Shown here: one piece after another, positions 45,883-55,766 of the stretch
Layout: the number at the start of each line of letters is the position of its first letter
Position numbering within the stretch: position 1 is the stretch's first letter
Assembly: GCF_003324165.1 (NCBI RefSeq)
Contig: NW_025407870.1
Location: forward strand, 186,001-250,000
DNA length: 64,000 nt
From: Naegleria lovaniensis
Lineage: Eukaryota > Heterolobosea > Eutetramitea > Acrasida > Naegleriidae
Direction of reading: 5' to 3'
Made by a program: the position numbers and the translations under genes
The notes under the pieces: generated by a model
Seen by the model: the letters and a program-made list of their open reading frames with translations, nothing else
The model's database searches: none
What the model was told of the DNA's origin: nothing

Positions 45883-46140
45883 ATGGAAATCCAATTAGAA
45901 GTTGCTTGGAAAAAAGTGAATTCACGATTTGTAACACCTCAAAAACAACTCGCGAGACAACAGTACAACTCTTGTGAATCATTGTATTTACGTAAGCTCT
46001 TTTCAAATCATTCTGATCTCGTTAACAACACCTCACTTTCAGGCGCTCACATTTCTCAAAGGCGCACCTTTTCACACAACAAAAAAATTGAACGACACTT
46101 GGAACGCACGCATTCTCTCTCGCTGTTAAAACGTTCATGA
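45883..46140 (+). CDS. Possible small basic protein, with or without a 51-bp intron
   Basis: An 85-codon frame starts at ATG after TTTCAAA. Within it, 45992-46042 has a GTAAGC donor and a CTTTCAG acceptor and is a multiple of three. Both spliced (68 residues) and unspliced forms are therefore open. N-terminal residues MEIQLEVAWKKVNSRFVTPQ look protein-like; the rest is basic. No family was recognised. It sits between the divergent UBA gene and the next plus-strand gene. Confidence 0.35.
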   Translation: MEIQLEVAWKKVNSRFVTPQKQLARQQYNSCESLYLRKLFSNHSDLVNNTSLSGAHISQRRTFSHNKKIERHLERTHSLSLLKRS

Positions 46141-46152
46141 TGTGAATTTTTA

Positions 46153-46815
46153 ATGAAAAATCATCAAACAAACAACATCAACAAAACGACCACTAACAAC
46201 ATGATCCGAGCAATTTCTAAAATCACACCTCTCTCGTTCGAGTCCAATAACAAACATTTGGCTCAAGCCTTGAAAGTTATTGGTCAACAACAAGACACCA
46301 AAAAGTCCATCCAAACAGAAATTATTGGATGCACCTTGACCGTTCAATGCGATCATGATCAACTCGGAGGAGTGAATCAAGTCATGTGCAACATGTACGA
46401 AAAATTTCAAGATTTGAAATCGTGGCATGAATGGTCTTCTCCTCTCCATTCCAAAGCACACTATCATTCCAATACAGAAACTAGTACCTTCTCGATAGGT
46501 ACTAAATTCTCTCAGGATTTAAATTTGGGATTTCCGATTGGATCCAAAACTTCACAGGAATGCATTACGGATTTAATCATTTCGGAAACGCAATGTACCA
46601 TTCAATGGAGCAAACAAGAAGGAGGATTGTCGTCGTGTCATATTTGGTCCTTTGATTGTCTCTCTTCGACTCATTTACAAATTACCAATGTTGAAGTGTT
46701 TCATGGAATTCCAATGGTATTGGTTCGACCTCTTGTCTCAAAACGATGGAATCAACTTTTTGAAAAGTCTTTGGAAGGTTTTGTAAAGCAGTTTTTGAGT
46801 GTGAGTGAGGAATGA
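46153..46815 (+). CDS. SRPBCC-like (START/polyketide-cyclase fold) protein, tentative
   Basis: Single exon, 220 residues; a start at internal ATG 46201 (MIRAISKITPLSF) would also fit. The body alternates strands in a pattern seen in SRPBCC proteins (EIIGCTLTVQCDHDQL; FSIGTKFSQDLNLGFPIGSK; CTIQWSKQEGGLSSCHIWSF). It ends in a long amphipathic helix (SKRWNQLFEKSLEGFVKQFL), which is the typical last element of that fold. There is no catalytic motif. The fold is assigned by pattern only, and ligand and role are unknown. Confidence 0.5.
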   Translation: MKNHQTNNINKTTTNNMIRAISKITPLSFESNNKHLAQALKVIGQQQDTKKSIQTEIIGCTLTVQCDHDQLGGVNQVMCNMYEKFQDLKSWHEWSSPLHSKAHYHSNTETSTFSIGTKFSQDLNLGFPIGSKTSQECITDLIISETQCTIQWSKQEGGLSSCHIWSFDCLSSTHLQITNVEVFHGIPMVLVRPLVSKRWNQLFEKSLEGFVKQFLSVSEE

Positions 46816-47156
46816 ATAGGTTCTTTGTGCTGTGGATGAGTACTGGAATTGTCATGGACAGTATCTTTGTAAATAATTAACATACATCACAATATTATTA
46901 TTAAATATAACCTGACAGCGTTTTTTTCTCTAATGATGATGGTGTGAATGTTGTAGAGGATACACTCAACGAATTCCATTTGGAGAACATCTTTGTAATA
47001 TTAACAAATTTGTCAAAAAGCTCACTATTTATATGAAACCTCAAGTTTCTAAAGGCTCCTTTTCAAAATTTCATATTCGCCATCTCAAAATTTCACCTCC
47101 ATCTCGAATCTTACCAATCTCACAAAAACACAAGTTTCAAACTCTAGAACATTCCT
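46816..47156. other. Convergent 3' intergenic region
   Basis: About 340 bp between stop codons of opposite genes, AT-rich. No feature was recognised. Confidence 0.4.
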
Positions 47157-48500
47157 CTATTTCATAACCACTCGTGCCACAACGACGGTAATGTCATCAG
47201 GTTTTCCTCCCAAATAAAAAAATCCATTCTTTTCGGATTGATCCTGGAATGGCGTGCTTTTCACATTTTCATAACCAAATGCAATTTGTCTTGCTTTCAG
47301 TAGTAAATTCTTGGCAAGTTCAAATTCACTCTTGTCAAGATTCTGATTAACAAATTCGACAATTTGGTGATCATATAAATTGTCGAACAGCCCATCAGTA
47401 CCAACAATGATTAAATCTCCATTACAAAGTTTTAGAGAATGACAAACGGCATCTTTTGGAGAATCGTCAAATCTTCCTCGTAAATACTCGGGAATAATTG
47501 CTAATTGATAGGGAGCATTGTGATAGTGTTGTTGAGGCATAGATCTATACAACAGTTCATAGGGACCTTTAGAGGGAGTTCCATCTGTTTGCTGTTTTCG
47601 TCGCATCACCAAAAATCCAGAATCTCCAATATTTGCAGATTTTAAAAGTCCATTGGTTTCATCCAGAGTCAGCACACAACATGTTGTACTTCCTGCCAAC
47701 ACTTGCTTCTTTTCCACAATATCTGAATACGATCTTTCAATTAACTTGGCTGGATCTTCATACTCTTTTCCATTATATAAGGAATAAAAATAACAATTTT
47801 GCATTAATTGTCTCGACATTAAACTCGAGTCTCGTCCGTATTGTGACCATCCTCCAACTCCGTCAGCAACTCCAACACATTGCACACTATTTTTTGGATC
47901 AACCTTATATGGATTATTGTGACAAGTCATGTCGTTGTTATCTTGAATAAAAAAGGCATCTTCTCCACCATACAATTTTTCATCATCTCCTTGAACTTGT
48001 TGGCGATAAGCTTTTCCCAAACAGTATCCTTGTGCAATCAAGTACATCTTGTTCAAATATGGTGTCGAATGGGTTGTATTATTATTTTGCTGTGCCTCTA
48101 CAGCAGAGGAGGCGGAGGAGGCTTGCAATGAGCTGCTCTGTTCTTCCTTCTCTAATAATTCCATTCTTAATTTGTTATATTCAATATCAAAAATATTGTA
48201 TGGTTCATTAACACTTGTGGATTTTCTGTAATCCTTATGAAGGTAACGAATTTTGGGAGTAATCAATGGCTTGGATGGTTCCGTGTGACAAGATACTTGT
48301 GCTTGCATGGAGGAGGATGACGAGAGATTTTTACTGGTCGTACTGTAGTTCCGAGAGCAATCATTGGCAGACTCTGTTCGGTTCATGATTGTAATCATCG
48401 CTCGTACGGTATGACCCATGTGGTGTTGTTGTTGTTGTTGTTGATTGGAAAAAAACCATGATGATGACCTCATGACCCATGAGGATCCCAACGCTCTCAT
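47157..48500 (-). CDS. PPTC7: PP2C-family protein phosphatase, PPTC7/Ptc7 type
   Basis: Single exon, 447 residues, ATG preceded by eight A. The N-terminal about 100 residues are basic and Ser-rich (MRALGSSWVMRSSSWFFSNQ), consistent with a mitochondrial presequence, as for yeast Ptc7. The catalytic domain has the metal-binding GVADGVGGWSQYGRDSSLMS, then AGSTTCCVLTLD, KSANIGDSGFLVMR, GDLIIVGTDGLFDNL and the final KPDDITVVVARVV, with Asp residues at the usual PP2C positions. PPTC7 phosphatases dephosphorylate mitochondrial proteins, including ones needed for coenzyme Q synthesis. COQ2 is also in this window but distant. Confidence 0.93.
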   Translation of the reverse strand: MRALGSSWVMRSSSWFFSNQQQQQQHHMGHTVRAMITIMNRTESANDCSRNYSTTSKNLSSSSSMQAQVSCHTEPSKPLITPKIRYLHKDYRKSTSVNEPYNIFDIEYNKLRMELLEKEEQSSSLQASSASSAVEAQQNNNTTHSTPYLNKMYLIAQGYCLGKAYRQQVQGDDEKLYGGEDAFFIQDNNDMTCHNNPYKVDPKNSVQCVGVADGVGGWSQYGRDSSLMSRQLMQNCYFYSLYNGKEYEDPAKLIERSYSDIVEKKQVLAGSTTCCVLTLDETNGLLKSANIGDSGFLVMRRKQQTDGTPSKGPYELLYRSMPQQHYHNAPYQLAIIPEYLRGRFDDSPKDAVCHSLKLCNGDLIIVGTDGLFDNLYDHQIVEFVNQNLDKSEFELAKNLLLKARQIAFGYENVKSTPFQDQSEKNGFFYLGGKPDDITVVVARVVMK

Positions 48501-48691
48501 TTTTTTTGGTGTTCATTCTAAAAACGGATCAATGAACAATTCTGATATCAACGTCAACCAAATTCAAGTTAAAGGGTGTTGCAGAGTCATGGTGGGTGTC
48601 GAAGATGAGAGAGATGATTTCTGGGAAGTGTCGCTCGCTGTACTCATTTTGTAGGACATGTCATGAAAAATTCAACTTGAGGGTCTCTTTC

Positions 48692-49993
48692 TCATTCAAT
48701 ATTCCAATAGAGATCGTCAATGTCTTCTTCTAATTCCTTAATGCATAAAAGTGAGTTTTTCTCAATCTTGTACGTGTCCAAAATATAAATAGGTTCATAG
48801 ACGGAATGAATTTTGAAGAGATTGTGATTTTTGTGATGAGGAACAATGATCCATTTCTGATTCAAAAGATTTTCGTTTTTGGCGAGTTTGATTTTGTTCT
48901 CTTCCAAATCCCAAGTCACAACCATTTTCCCTGTCTTGTCGGTAGGGCATGCTATTTTGGATTCAATAAAACCATCGAGAGTAATTTTGAAAAATTGAGT
49001 ATTTCCATTATTGAGAGCCAAAAGAAAGCCTGTTAACACTGAGTTGTACAATGCGAGTCCTAATTGGTTATTAGGTAGAGCTGTGACATATAATTTGCTA
49101 TTTTTGGAAATGGTCTTGTAGGTATTGGAAGAGGTCTGTAATCGGTTTAAAAAACTGTATTGAGGCCGTTCCTCTAAAACAAATTTCCACAAATATCCAT
49201 CATCCATTTCAGCCACATTGTCTTTTTCTTCCTTTAGGAATACATTCTCTCCATCATAATATAGTTTAAGCTTGGGGTTTTCAATGGACCGAATTAACCC
49301 GTAGGTATGAGAGGTGTTACATTTACCAATGTGCCACTTTTGTGAAAAAGATTCGTTAAATTTTGATTTGATTATTTCGTGTTGTTGACAATCGAGAACC
49401 TCCAAACTCTCCACATGATAAAATAAATCCTCTCTTTCAAGAATGTGAAAATTAGAATCTCCAGTATAGATAAATCGAGTAATGGGTTTTTCTGTCATGA
49501 AAAAATCTTTGTGGCGATCAATATTTTTGCCAAGATCGCTCAAGGAAGGTGGTGACGACAGAGAAGCTATCTGTGATCGAGAATGAGAAGATGATGACAA
49601 TGGTGTTTTGGATTTTCCTTCATTTTTTGTCGTTTCGGTTGCAAGATGACCATCATCACTACTGACACTACTTGTCATGTAATTTTCAAAAATTAAAATT
49701 GACGAACAATTATTGCATGGTTCCGATGTCGTTGGAGGCATGATCAAACTCCTCCTTGAGGATGGTATCGATAAATATCTATGATTCAACTTGTTCTGAA
49801 TATAAATCGGAGTATAGAGAGGTAAAATAAACGTATTCGTAGACAACATTTGATTCGGAATTAATTCTTGTTCTTGTTGATAGTAGTAATCCATGCTTGT
49901 TTCATTTTGGGACATGATCGTCCCGACCTCTTGCTGTTTCATGGCATTGATTTTCTTACTGTTGTTCATTCCGTCCAAATGCTCGCTCATCAT
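48692..49993 (-). CDS. Protein with beta-trefoil-like (ricin-type) repeats, tentative
   Basis: Single exon, 433 residues. Residues 1-170 are mostly disordered. The C-terminal about 230 residues are beta-rich, with recurring Q-x-W-like units: FSQKWHIGKCNTSHTYGLIR, GYLWKFVLEERPQYS, LLNQKWIIVPHHKNHNLFKI and a final DLYWNIE. YIQNKLNHRYLSI near residue 65 also resembles the first strand of such a unit. This spacing suggests one or two beta-trefoil lectin-like domains, though the match is weak. There is no signal peptide, so it is probably cytosolic. Confidence 0.5.
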   Translation of the reverse strand: MMSEHLDGMNNSKKINAMKQQEVGTIMSQNETSMDYYYQQEQELIPNQMLSTNTFILPLYTPIYIQNKLNHRYLSIPSSRRSLIMPPTTSEPCNNCSSILIFENYMTSSVSSDDGHLATETTKNEGKSKTPLSSSSHSRSQIASLSSPPSLSDLGKNIDRHKDFFMTEKPITRFIYTGDSNFHILEREDLFYHVESLEVLDCQQHEIIKSKFNESFSQKWHIGKCNTSHTYGLIRSIENPKLKLYYDGENVFLKEEKDNVAEMDDGYLWKFVLEERPQYSFLNRLQTSSNTYKTISKNSKLYVTALPNNQLGLALYNSVLTGFLLALNNGNTQFFKITLDGFIESKIACPTDKTGKMVVTWDLEENKIKLAKNENLLNQKWIIVPHHKNHNLFKIHSVYEPIYILDTYKIEKNSLLCIKELEEDIDDLYWNIE

Positions 49994-50435
49994 TTTTACA
50001 ATATTTTTTTTTGTGCTTCGTTTTTAGTATTGTGTCCATTTCATAACTATTGATTAGAACCTTTCAGTTAGATTTCAACGTTGTTAAGAAACTAAATATA
50101 TATTCCATCAAGTCGAAATTCTAAATTGAAATTAAAATTATTGTTTCAATAACAACGAACCACATTGTATGAGTGATTGGAAGATTTAGAATCAAGTCAA
50201 TCCCAACCAATCCATTGAGCAGTGAACAAGCTAAAGTGATCTTCACTGCAACACACTTCTTCTTCTTACACTTTCGTGTAAAACTGGATGTGGAGGGACG
50301 TCGCTGCGATTGCTGTCTGTGGCTTGTTCAAGCGGCCTGCTCAAAGCATCCTTTTTTCGATATTTGGTTTGTTTCTTTTTTTTGTTACAAAGTCGTTTAT
50401 TGGAGTGTTCATAGTTTTCGAACCTTAATGGTTGG
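49994..50435. other. Intergenic upstream of the beta-trefoil-like gene
   Basis: About 440 bp, AT-rich in its left half. It runs into the decayed kinase at its right end. No other feature was seen. Confidence 0.4.
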
Positions 50436-51045
50436 TCACGTGTCAAACATTTCAAAAAACAAATTGACAAAAGGATGGACCTTTTCACGATTGATGTTCA
50501 TTTCTGATGAGAATGAAATTAATTTTCCAAATAATTCTTGTTGATCCATGTTCCAACATTTCTTCGAACTTTTGGTAATGATCTGAAACACTGTGGAACC
50601 GATTGTGTAGATTTCTGACTGTAGCGAATGCTCCTTGTCCAAGTTGTAAAATGAAAATGAATGTCCATTAAAACTAATAGTGTTTGCTTTTGTAATTTCA
50701 TCTCCCAAAATCACCCAGTACTACATCCACATGTGGTTCAAGCGTGCGTATGAAAATATTCATTGGACTAATGTCACAATGTAAACTTTTCACAGCTCTC
50801 ACTAATTGTTTCAAAATGGAAATACTTTGTGAAAATGTTGGCGCGTTGCGATTCCACAAAAAACTTCTCAAAATTTCATAATGGGACTCGTTGGATGATC
50901 AGCAACATTCGAGGACAAGTATAACTTTCGATTTTGATCTCCAAACCATTTGTGTCATCATAATGGTTACTTCTCGATCCAAAGGCACCACGACAAGGCG
51001 TTTGATCTTTGGATCGAAATTATGTATTTGAAATGGATTTGGTAA
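50436..51045 (-). pseudogene. Decayed protein-kinase-like gene
   Basis: Kinase subdomains appear in order on the minus strand but in different frames. A glycine-rich loop (RGAFGS, about 50979-50995) comes first. VILVLECC is followed at once by an in-frame TGA near 50900. Then come ESHYEILRSFLWN, ILKQLVRAVKSLHCDISPMN (HRD replaced by HCD, with the catalytic Asp and Asn kept) and VDVVLGDFG (about 50705-50713). A one-base frame change there leads on to YNLDKEHSLQSEIYTIGSTV, the F-helix region, ending at 50436. At least three disruptions within 600 bp and no fitting introns indicate a dead host gene. Further N-terminal traces may extend to about 51266. The C-lobe is short, so it may also be truncated. 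Confidence 0.7.
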
Positions 51046-51412
51046 TCGTTAAAAGTGTTGAGCGAGAAAGGGAAGAGACACACATCATGTTTGACTCTCT
51101 GGTCCCACCCAATGCCAACAGAGATCTGGAAAGTCTTTGGGAGAGCGGTGAGAGTACTCAATGAGTTTGATAAATGAATACAAGTTCTAGATTTCTTTAT
51201 CTGAATCATGTTAAGAATTCTGTAAGAACAGGAATGTTTTCTCACAAAACATAATTGGAATACCAAGTGGTGGTTGCATCATGGAGAGCAAAAGAATTAG
51301 ATTCAAAAGATATGAAAGAAATAGATTTGGAACAGAAAAACAATCCTATAAATTACATGTGTGTATAAAGAGGACGTTCAAACAAGCCAACACCTATTAA
51401 GGTACACATTCT

Positions 51413-52699
51413 TCACTTAATGATCGTCAAACACATTCTCTCTAACTTGTTGGACCAGTCAATCAGTCGTTCCTTATTAGCACCCCAATCACTATACCCA
51501 TATTTACTTATACTAAAAGCAGCAAACGTGGATTGAGGAGTCAGTTGATGCATGGAATGCACTGAGAGAAGTTGAATGGTAATATAATCAGGATATTCTT
51601 GAAATTTAGTTCTCTGTAAAAAGGTATAGATATACATGTCATCGTTTCGAGACAACATTTCAACACCGTCCTGTTGAGGAAGCAATTCATTAAGGAGAAC
51701 ATGTTTTAAAGTTGAAAGGTGGACATTTCGGAAGACAGGGGAATATTGAAAAGAGTTATTGATATTCTCATGGGAATTCTTTTCACCCATGTGACATTGA
51801 AACAATTCCACACTGTTACTCGAATGTTGAACAATAAACGTGTCATTTTGGGGGATGAATAAAAACCAGTTGGGAGTTTTGGGAAATGTGATCGTTGCAA
51901 AGGAGGAAACAAATGGGGATGAAAATAATGAGGATTTTTCGATAGGTATGGATGCATGTCTGCTGTTCTTTGTGTGAACAGGTTCATTGGCAAGACGGTA
52001 GAAGAGAGTATTTACATTCTTAAAACAATGTTCTCGCAAGATGTGTTCCAGCTTTCCAATGGTCAGCAAGTATTGCCCGACATGGAGTGCTAATTTTTCT
52101 AAGGTTGCATTCGGACTCACGACCTGTGAATAGTATTGAGAAATAATGTCCATGAAAATTTTCATCGCTGAAGCTCCGTCAAAGCATTCATCAAATACTT
52201 GTTTGCTAAATTCTCGAGTTTGAAGAGTGATACGAGAAGTGAATTGCTCGAAAATAAAGTTGAGATCTTTTTGAGAAAATTTGATGGTAACCAGAGAGTT
52301 GGCAATGAAATCGGTGCCATATAAATCCTTAAGGTCAGGAACGGGGCATATTTGGAGGAGGATGTAACGTTGTACATTGTTGTTGCCACGTGTCAATTTT
52401 TGATCCACATGATTGTGACGCTTTACGTGAGTGGAAGAGGAGACATCCTCTGAAGACGAGTGACAGCTCAAGGGTGATTTTATCTTACTGCCATCTTGGT
52501 TGCATGTTGGCTGTTGTTGAGAGGATGGTATGGACACCTTATTGGATTGGAAAACTTTCAATGGTGACTGTGATAGTGTTTGGACCGGAATGTTGTTGCT
52601 TGATGGGAAAGAATCTCGTTGCACAGTGGAGGCTGTGGTCAGAGCGAAACTGCCAGAATCGAATGAAATTGGCAAAGAGCCATCTGTAATTGTTTTCAT
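51413..52699 (-). CDS. Uncharacterised protein
   Basis: Single exon, 428 residues. Residues 1-105 are Ser/Gln-rich and disordered. From about 108 on the protein looks globular: VQRYILLQICPVPDLKDLYG, LNFIFEQFTSRITLQTREFS, SQVVSPNATLEKLALHVGQY, NWFLFIPQNDTFIVQHSSNS, and a C-terminal helix ERLIDWSNKLERMCLTIIK. No motif of a known enzyme or domain is visible, and there are no transmembrane segments. The strand-helix mixture and length suggest a real gene of unknown family. Confidence 0.65.
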   Translation of the reverse strand: MKTITDGSLPISFDSGSFALTTASTVQRDSFPSSNNIPVQTLSQSPLKVFQSNKVSIPSSQQQPTCNQDGSKIKSPLSCHSSSEDVSSSTHVKRHNHVDQKLTRGNNNVQRYILLQICPVPDLKDLYGTDFIANSLVTIKFSQKDLNFIFEQFTSRITLQTREFSKQVFDECFDGASAMKIFMDIISQYYSQVVSPNATLEKLALHVGQYLLTIGKLEHILREHCFKNVNTLFYRLANEPVHTKNSRHASIPIEKSSLFSSPFVSSFATITFPKTPNWFLFIPQNDTFIVQHSSNSVELFQCHMGEKNSHENINNSFQYSPVFRNVHLSTLKHVLLNELLPQQDGVEMLSRNDDMYIYTFLQRTKFQEYPDYITIQLLSVHSMHQLTPQSTFAAFSISKYGYSDWGANKERLIDWSNKLERMCLTIIK

Positions 52700-53062
52700 T
52701 CTTTTTACTCATAAAGAATAGAATGACGAAACTGTCTGACCAGTTGCAGGCTTCCTTGACAGTCGTTGGATCTTTTGATGTTTTTTCGTTGTTGGAAATG
52801 CAAATATTTCGGCGCCTTGCGTTTCGCCTCAAAGCAAGGTCTCCTCTCTGCAGACATGACAAATTATGAGAGCTCAGCTTAGTCGGAAAAATTATGATGG
52901 CATACAGAGTCAATTGGTAATTTCATGAAATTTACTCAATCCAAATTCCGACACCACAATTCATGCGCATGTCAAAACAATTTCATTGGAATATTTCTAA
53001 TAGAAAGTATCCGTTCATTATTGAATATTTACAGTTAAATGTACAAAACATGTCAGGAATGA
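52700..53062. other. Intergenic between two minus-strand genes
   Basis: About 360 bp. Frames from neighbouring ORFs intrude, but none has an independent start with coding character. Confidence 0.4.
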
Positions 53063-53395
53063 TCATTCTTCATCAACAGAAATGGAAGCCACTCTTGGGG
53101 TTTTCTTTACAACTACCTTTGTTGGCTTTTTCTGTTCCATTCCGAGAAGCTCTCTAACAATCTTGAACCGAATCAAGAAACATTTAACAACAATATACCA
53201 TCCGCCCACAATAATTATTACTGAAATTATTAATACTCCAAATCTGTACAATATTGGATGGTCTGTTGATGACGTGTTCGATTTATCGGATTTACAATCA
53301 ACATTTCTCACAAATAACATGATGAAACTGGCCAGTATGAATTGGACGGCGAGAGCAAGTTGTGGCCACAAAGGCCGCCAACCAAATCGGATCAT
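53063..53395 (-). CDS. Small protein with two transmembrane segments
   Basis: Single exon, 110 residues. Hydrophobic segments lie at about 11-32 (PQLALAVQFILASFIMLFV) and 50-72 (FGVLIISVIIIVGGWYIVV). They are separated by a polar loop and followed by a basic tail ending in an acidic EE. The start RFGWRPLWPQLALA suggests a hairpin with both ends on the cytosolic side. No family was recognised. Confidence 0.6.
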   Translation of the reverse strand: MIRFGWRPLWPQLALAVQFILASFIMLFVRNVDCKSDKSNTSSTDHPILYRFGVLIISVIIIVGGWYIVVKCFLIRFKIVRELLGMEQKKPTKVVVKKTPRVASISVDEE

Positions 53396-53606
53396 TTTTT
53401 ATTATTATTATTCTCTCACGATCGATAATTGATCGTTATAATAATAATAAAAAATTAAATAATCATCAAGATTAATAACGTGTATCCGAACCATTCATGA
53501 GACTTTTTTGTAAAAATATATTGGCATACAATTAATTGTTGTTTACATTTGTGTTTTACATTTATTTACATGGATGATCGGGGTACTTTCAATTTCGGAA
53601 TCAAAA

Positions 53607-53910
53607 TCATTTAGTTTGTTGTTGTTGCTCTTCCTTCATCTTTTCTTTAGCAGCAATCTTTTGTTTGAGTCGTTCCGCATCACGTTCTTTTCGTTGTTGG
53701 GGAGTGAGCCCGTCGTCCTTCTTATCCTTGTCCCCTCCGGCTTTCTTTTTTCTGTTCAAAGCACGTTGACGATCAATATCTCTTTGATTTCCACCTGATG
53801 ATGATTGTTGTTTGGATTATCAAATTTTTCCATGATAATGATGATGGCAACCCGCTAGTTCAGCACAACAACACGAAGAGTAGCATTTCAAAAAACTACG
53901 TACGAGTCAT
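53607..53910 (-). CDS. SERF: SERF (small EDRK-rich factor) family protein
   Basis: Two exons: 53910-53904 (only 7 coding nt) and 53794-53607 (64 residues). The donor is GTACGT, the acceptor CATCAG, and the frame closes. The protein begins MTRGNQRDIDRQRALNRKKK and continues DKKDDGLTPQQRKERDAERL, then a Lys/Glu/Gln tail. This matches the conserved MTRGNQRE..R..DGLS..ARKQRDAE plan of SERF proteins (about 60 residues). SERF proteins are small, charged, mostly disordered factors that bind RNA and nucleic-acid-rich condensates and promote amyloid formation of other proteins. The start Met and Thr come from the tiny first exon, which makes the gene easy to miss. Confidence 0.85.
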
Positions 53911-54018
53911 GTTGAGTATGACGGTTGGTTTGTTGGTGAATTTTTTTTATTTTTGAATTCTTGTTCTGCTTTCGTTATCCGTGCTTCTTGGCAGAACAAG
54001 ATGAAACACCAACTGTTA

Positions 54019-55695
54019 CTAGTACTCATAAATTAAAGTTTTGATTCCTCTTGGAGGTACTGACACCAAGACATAATATTCCTCTCCAAACACATCGGAA
54101 TCCACCATGTAAAAATGCAAATATTGTTCATCCTTATTTTGAACAACAGTCACAACCTTGTGGTCTGGAGTTTTGAATGAGGTGAGAAGAAGAGAATTTT
54201 CCAACGGTTGTTTACCATCAGAGGTTAATTGTTCGAAATGAATTCTTCTTGATCCTTGAGAAATGAATTTTGAAAAATGTCCAAAATAGTAATAAGTAGG
54301 TTGAATGTGAATTTCTTGAGTTCTGTTGTCAGCAATGATTGGAGCATCACAGAAATTATTTAAATGATTTGGTCCACCACGATAATCCAAAATACCTATA
54401 CCAATTCATTGAAAACAGTATTCATGTTGTTACAGTATAAAAATGTTGTGTGGAGATGACAACGAGTTAGCCCAGTAACCCTCACGATTGTACTTACAAT
54501 TCCAATCAGTCCAACCACTTGCATAATTATTCAAGTCATTGATAATGTCATAGCCATACTTTTCACCTCTTGTCCAATTTCCCAAAGAAACTCCATGATC
54601 CCAACAAGCTTCGGTGGCCAATAAGAATTTTTGAGAATTCACACGATAGGCGCGTGAGAGATTTTCATACTCCTCATCGACATACCAATGGAATGCCATT
54701 CCATCCACATATTGAGCTGCTTTTGGATTGGAATAGATGGTTTGAGCCCACTTCTCAACATGATCACGATTATGATCGTAGATCATAATTTTCAATTCGG
54801 GATGATCTGCTTTAAGGCGAGGACCTAAATAATTCGCTATAAAGTACGCTTGATAATCTGGAGTGTAACAACAAGCATCCCATGGAGCTGCAAACTCAGG
54901 TTCGTTCTGAACAGTGAGACCCCACATGCGATCCACGCCCTCTGATTTGTAGTGACTGACGAATTTTGAGAAATGCAATGCCCAAGCACTCATGATTTGT
55001 GTAGAATTGATCAAACCATTGGGTTGAGCACTACCATCCATTTTCTTGTTGTATTTCATCCAGTAGGGAGGAGACCAAGGTGATAAGAAGATTTTGAAAC
55101 CCTCTCCCTTATTTGGATAATTGCTTTTCACTTGATTGAGGACTCTCTTAATGAGCGGAAGCGTAAAAATTTTGTCTCTTCGAATATTGAAATTCACCAA
55201 TTCATAATCTCCCTCGACATCATCACACGAATAATTATCTAAACTAAAATCACATGAATTCATATGAATTCTAGCCAATGTGTAGTTCAAACCCTTTTCG
55301 GTCCAATACAAATCAAGAATTTGTTGCTTGATACGATCATTCATGGTGGCAAAGGTAAAGCCTGCAGCTTCGGTCAATGCACAACCAAATCCGATGATTT
55401 GTTGATATTGCGTTTGAGAATGTAATTTAATGAGAGGAATTTGATGCTGCATGGGTTGCTTTCTAGTGTTGATCCATTGCAGTGGAGAGCCAGGAGAAAG
55501 CCTTTCATTCGTATACAGACTTGTTTGGATGACTTGAATGGGTGTTTGTGGAGAAGCCATCATCATTATTCTATTGGAGGATGAAGGAATGGTTTTGATT
55601 TGGAGTGAATGGGCCACATTCATACTGCCGACCACCATCATGATTATTATTATGGTCAGACAGTGGCGGAAGGACAAGTTAGAGAGCTTGTGCAT
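54019..55695 (-). CDS. GBA: Lysosomal glucosylceramidase (GH30)
   Basis: Two exons: 55695-54498 and 54395-54019 (524 residues). The 102-bp intron is GTAAGT..TAG, and the junction restores DWNCILDYRGGPNH. An N-terminal signal peptide (hydrophobic about 12-29, IIIIMMVVGSMNVAHS) precedes the (beta/alpha)8 barrel. IIGFGCALTEAAG marks the N-terminal fold. WGLTVQNEPEFAAP contains the acid/base E265, and LLATEACWDHGV contains the nucleophile E362. FCDAPIIAD and the C-terminal beta domain complete it. It hydrolyses glucosylceramide in an acidic, lysosome-like compartment or outside the cell. Length and motif spacing match the human enzyme (536 residues). Confidence 0.96.
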
Positions 55696-55766
55696 TTTTT
55701 TTGAGATTGCTTTTTAACAAACTCCTCAACAAAACAACAACCCCAATCGTCTTTGGTTAATTCCAA

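Noticed and set aside
50243-50544. Short ORFs on both strands left of the decayed kinase
   Set aside because: They overlap each other and the tail of the kinase relic and have no independent signature.
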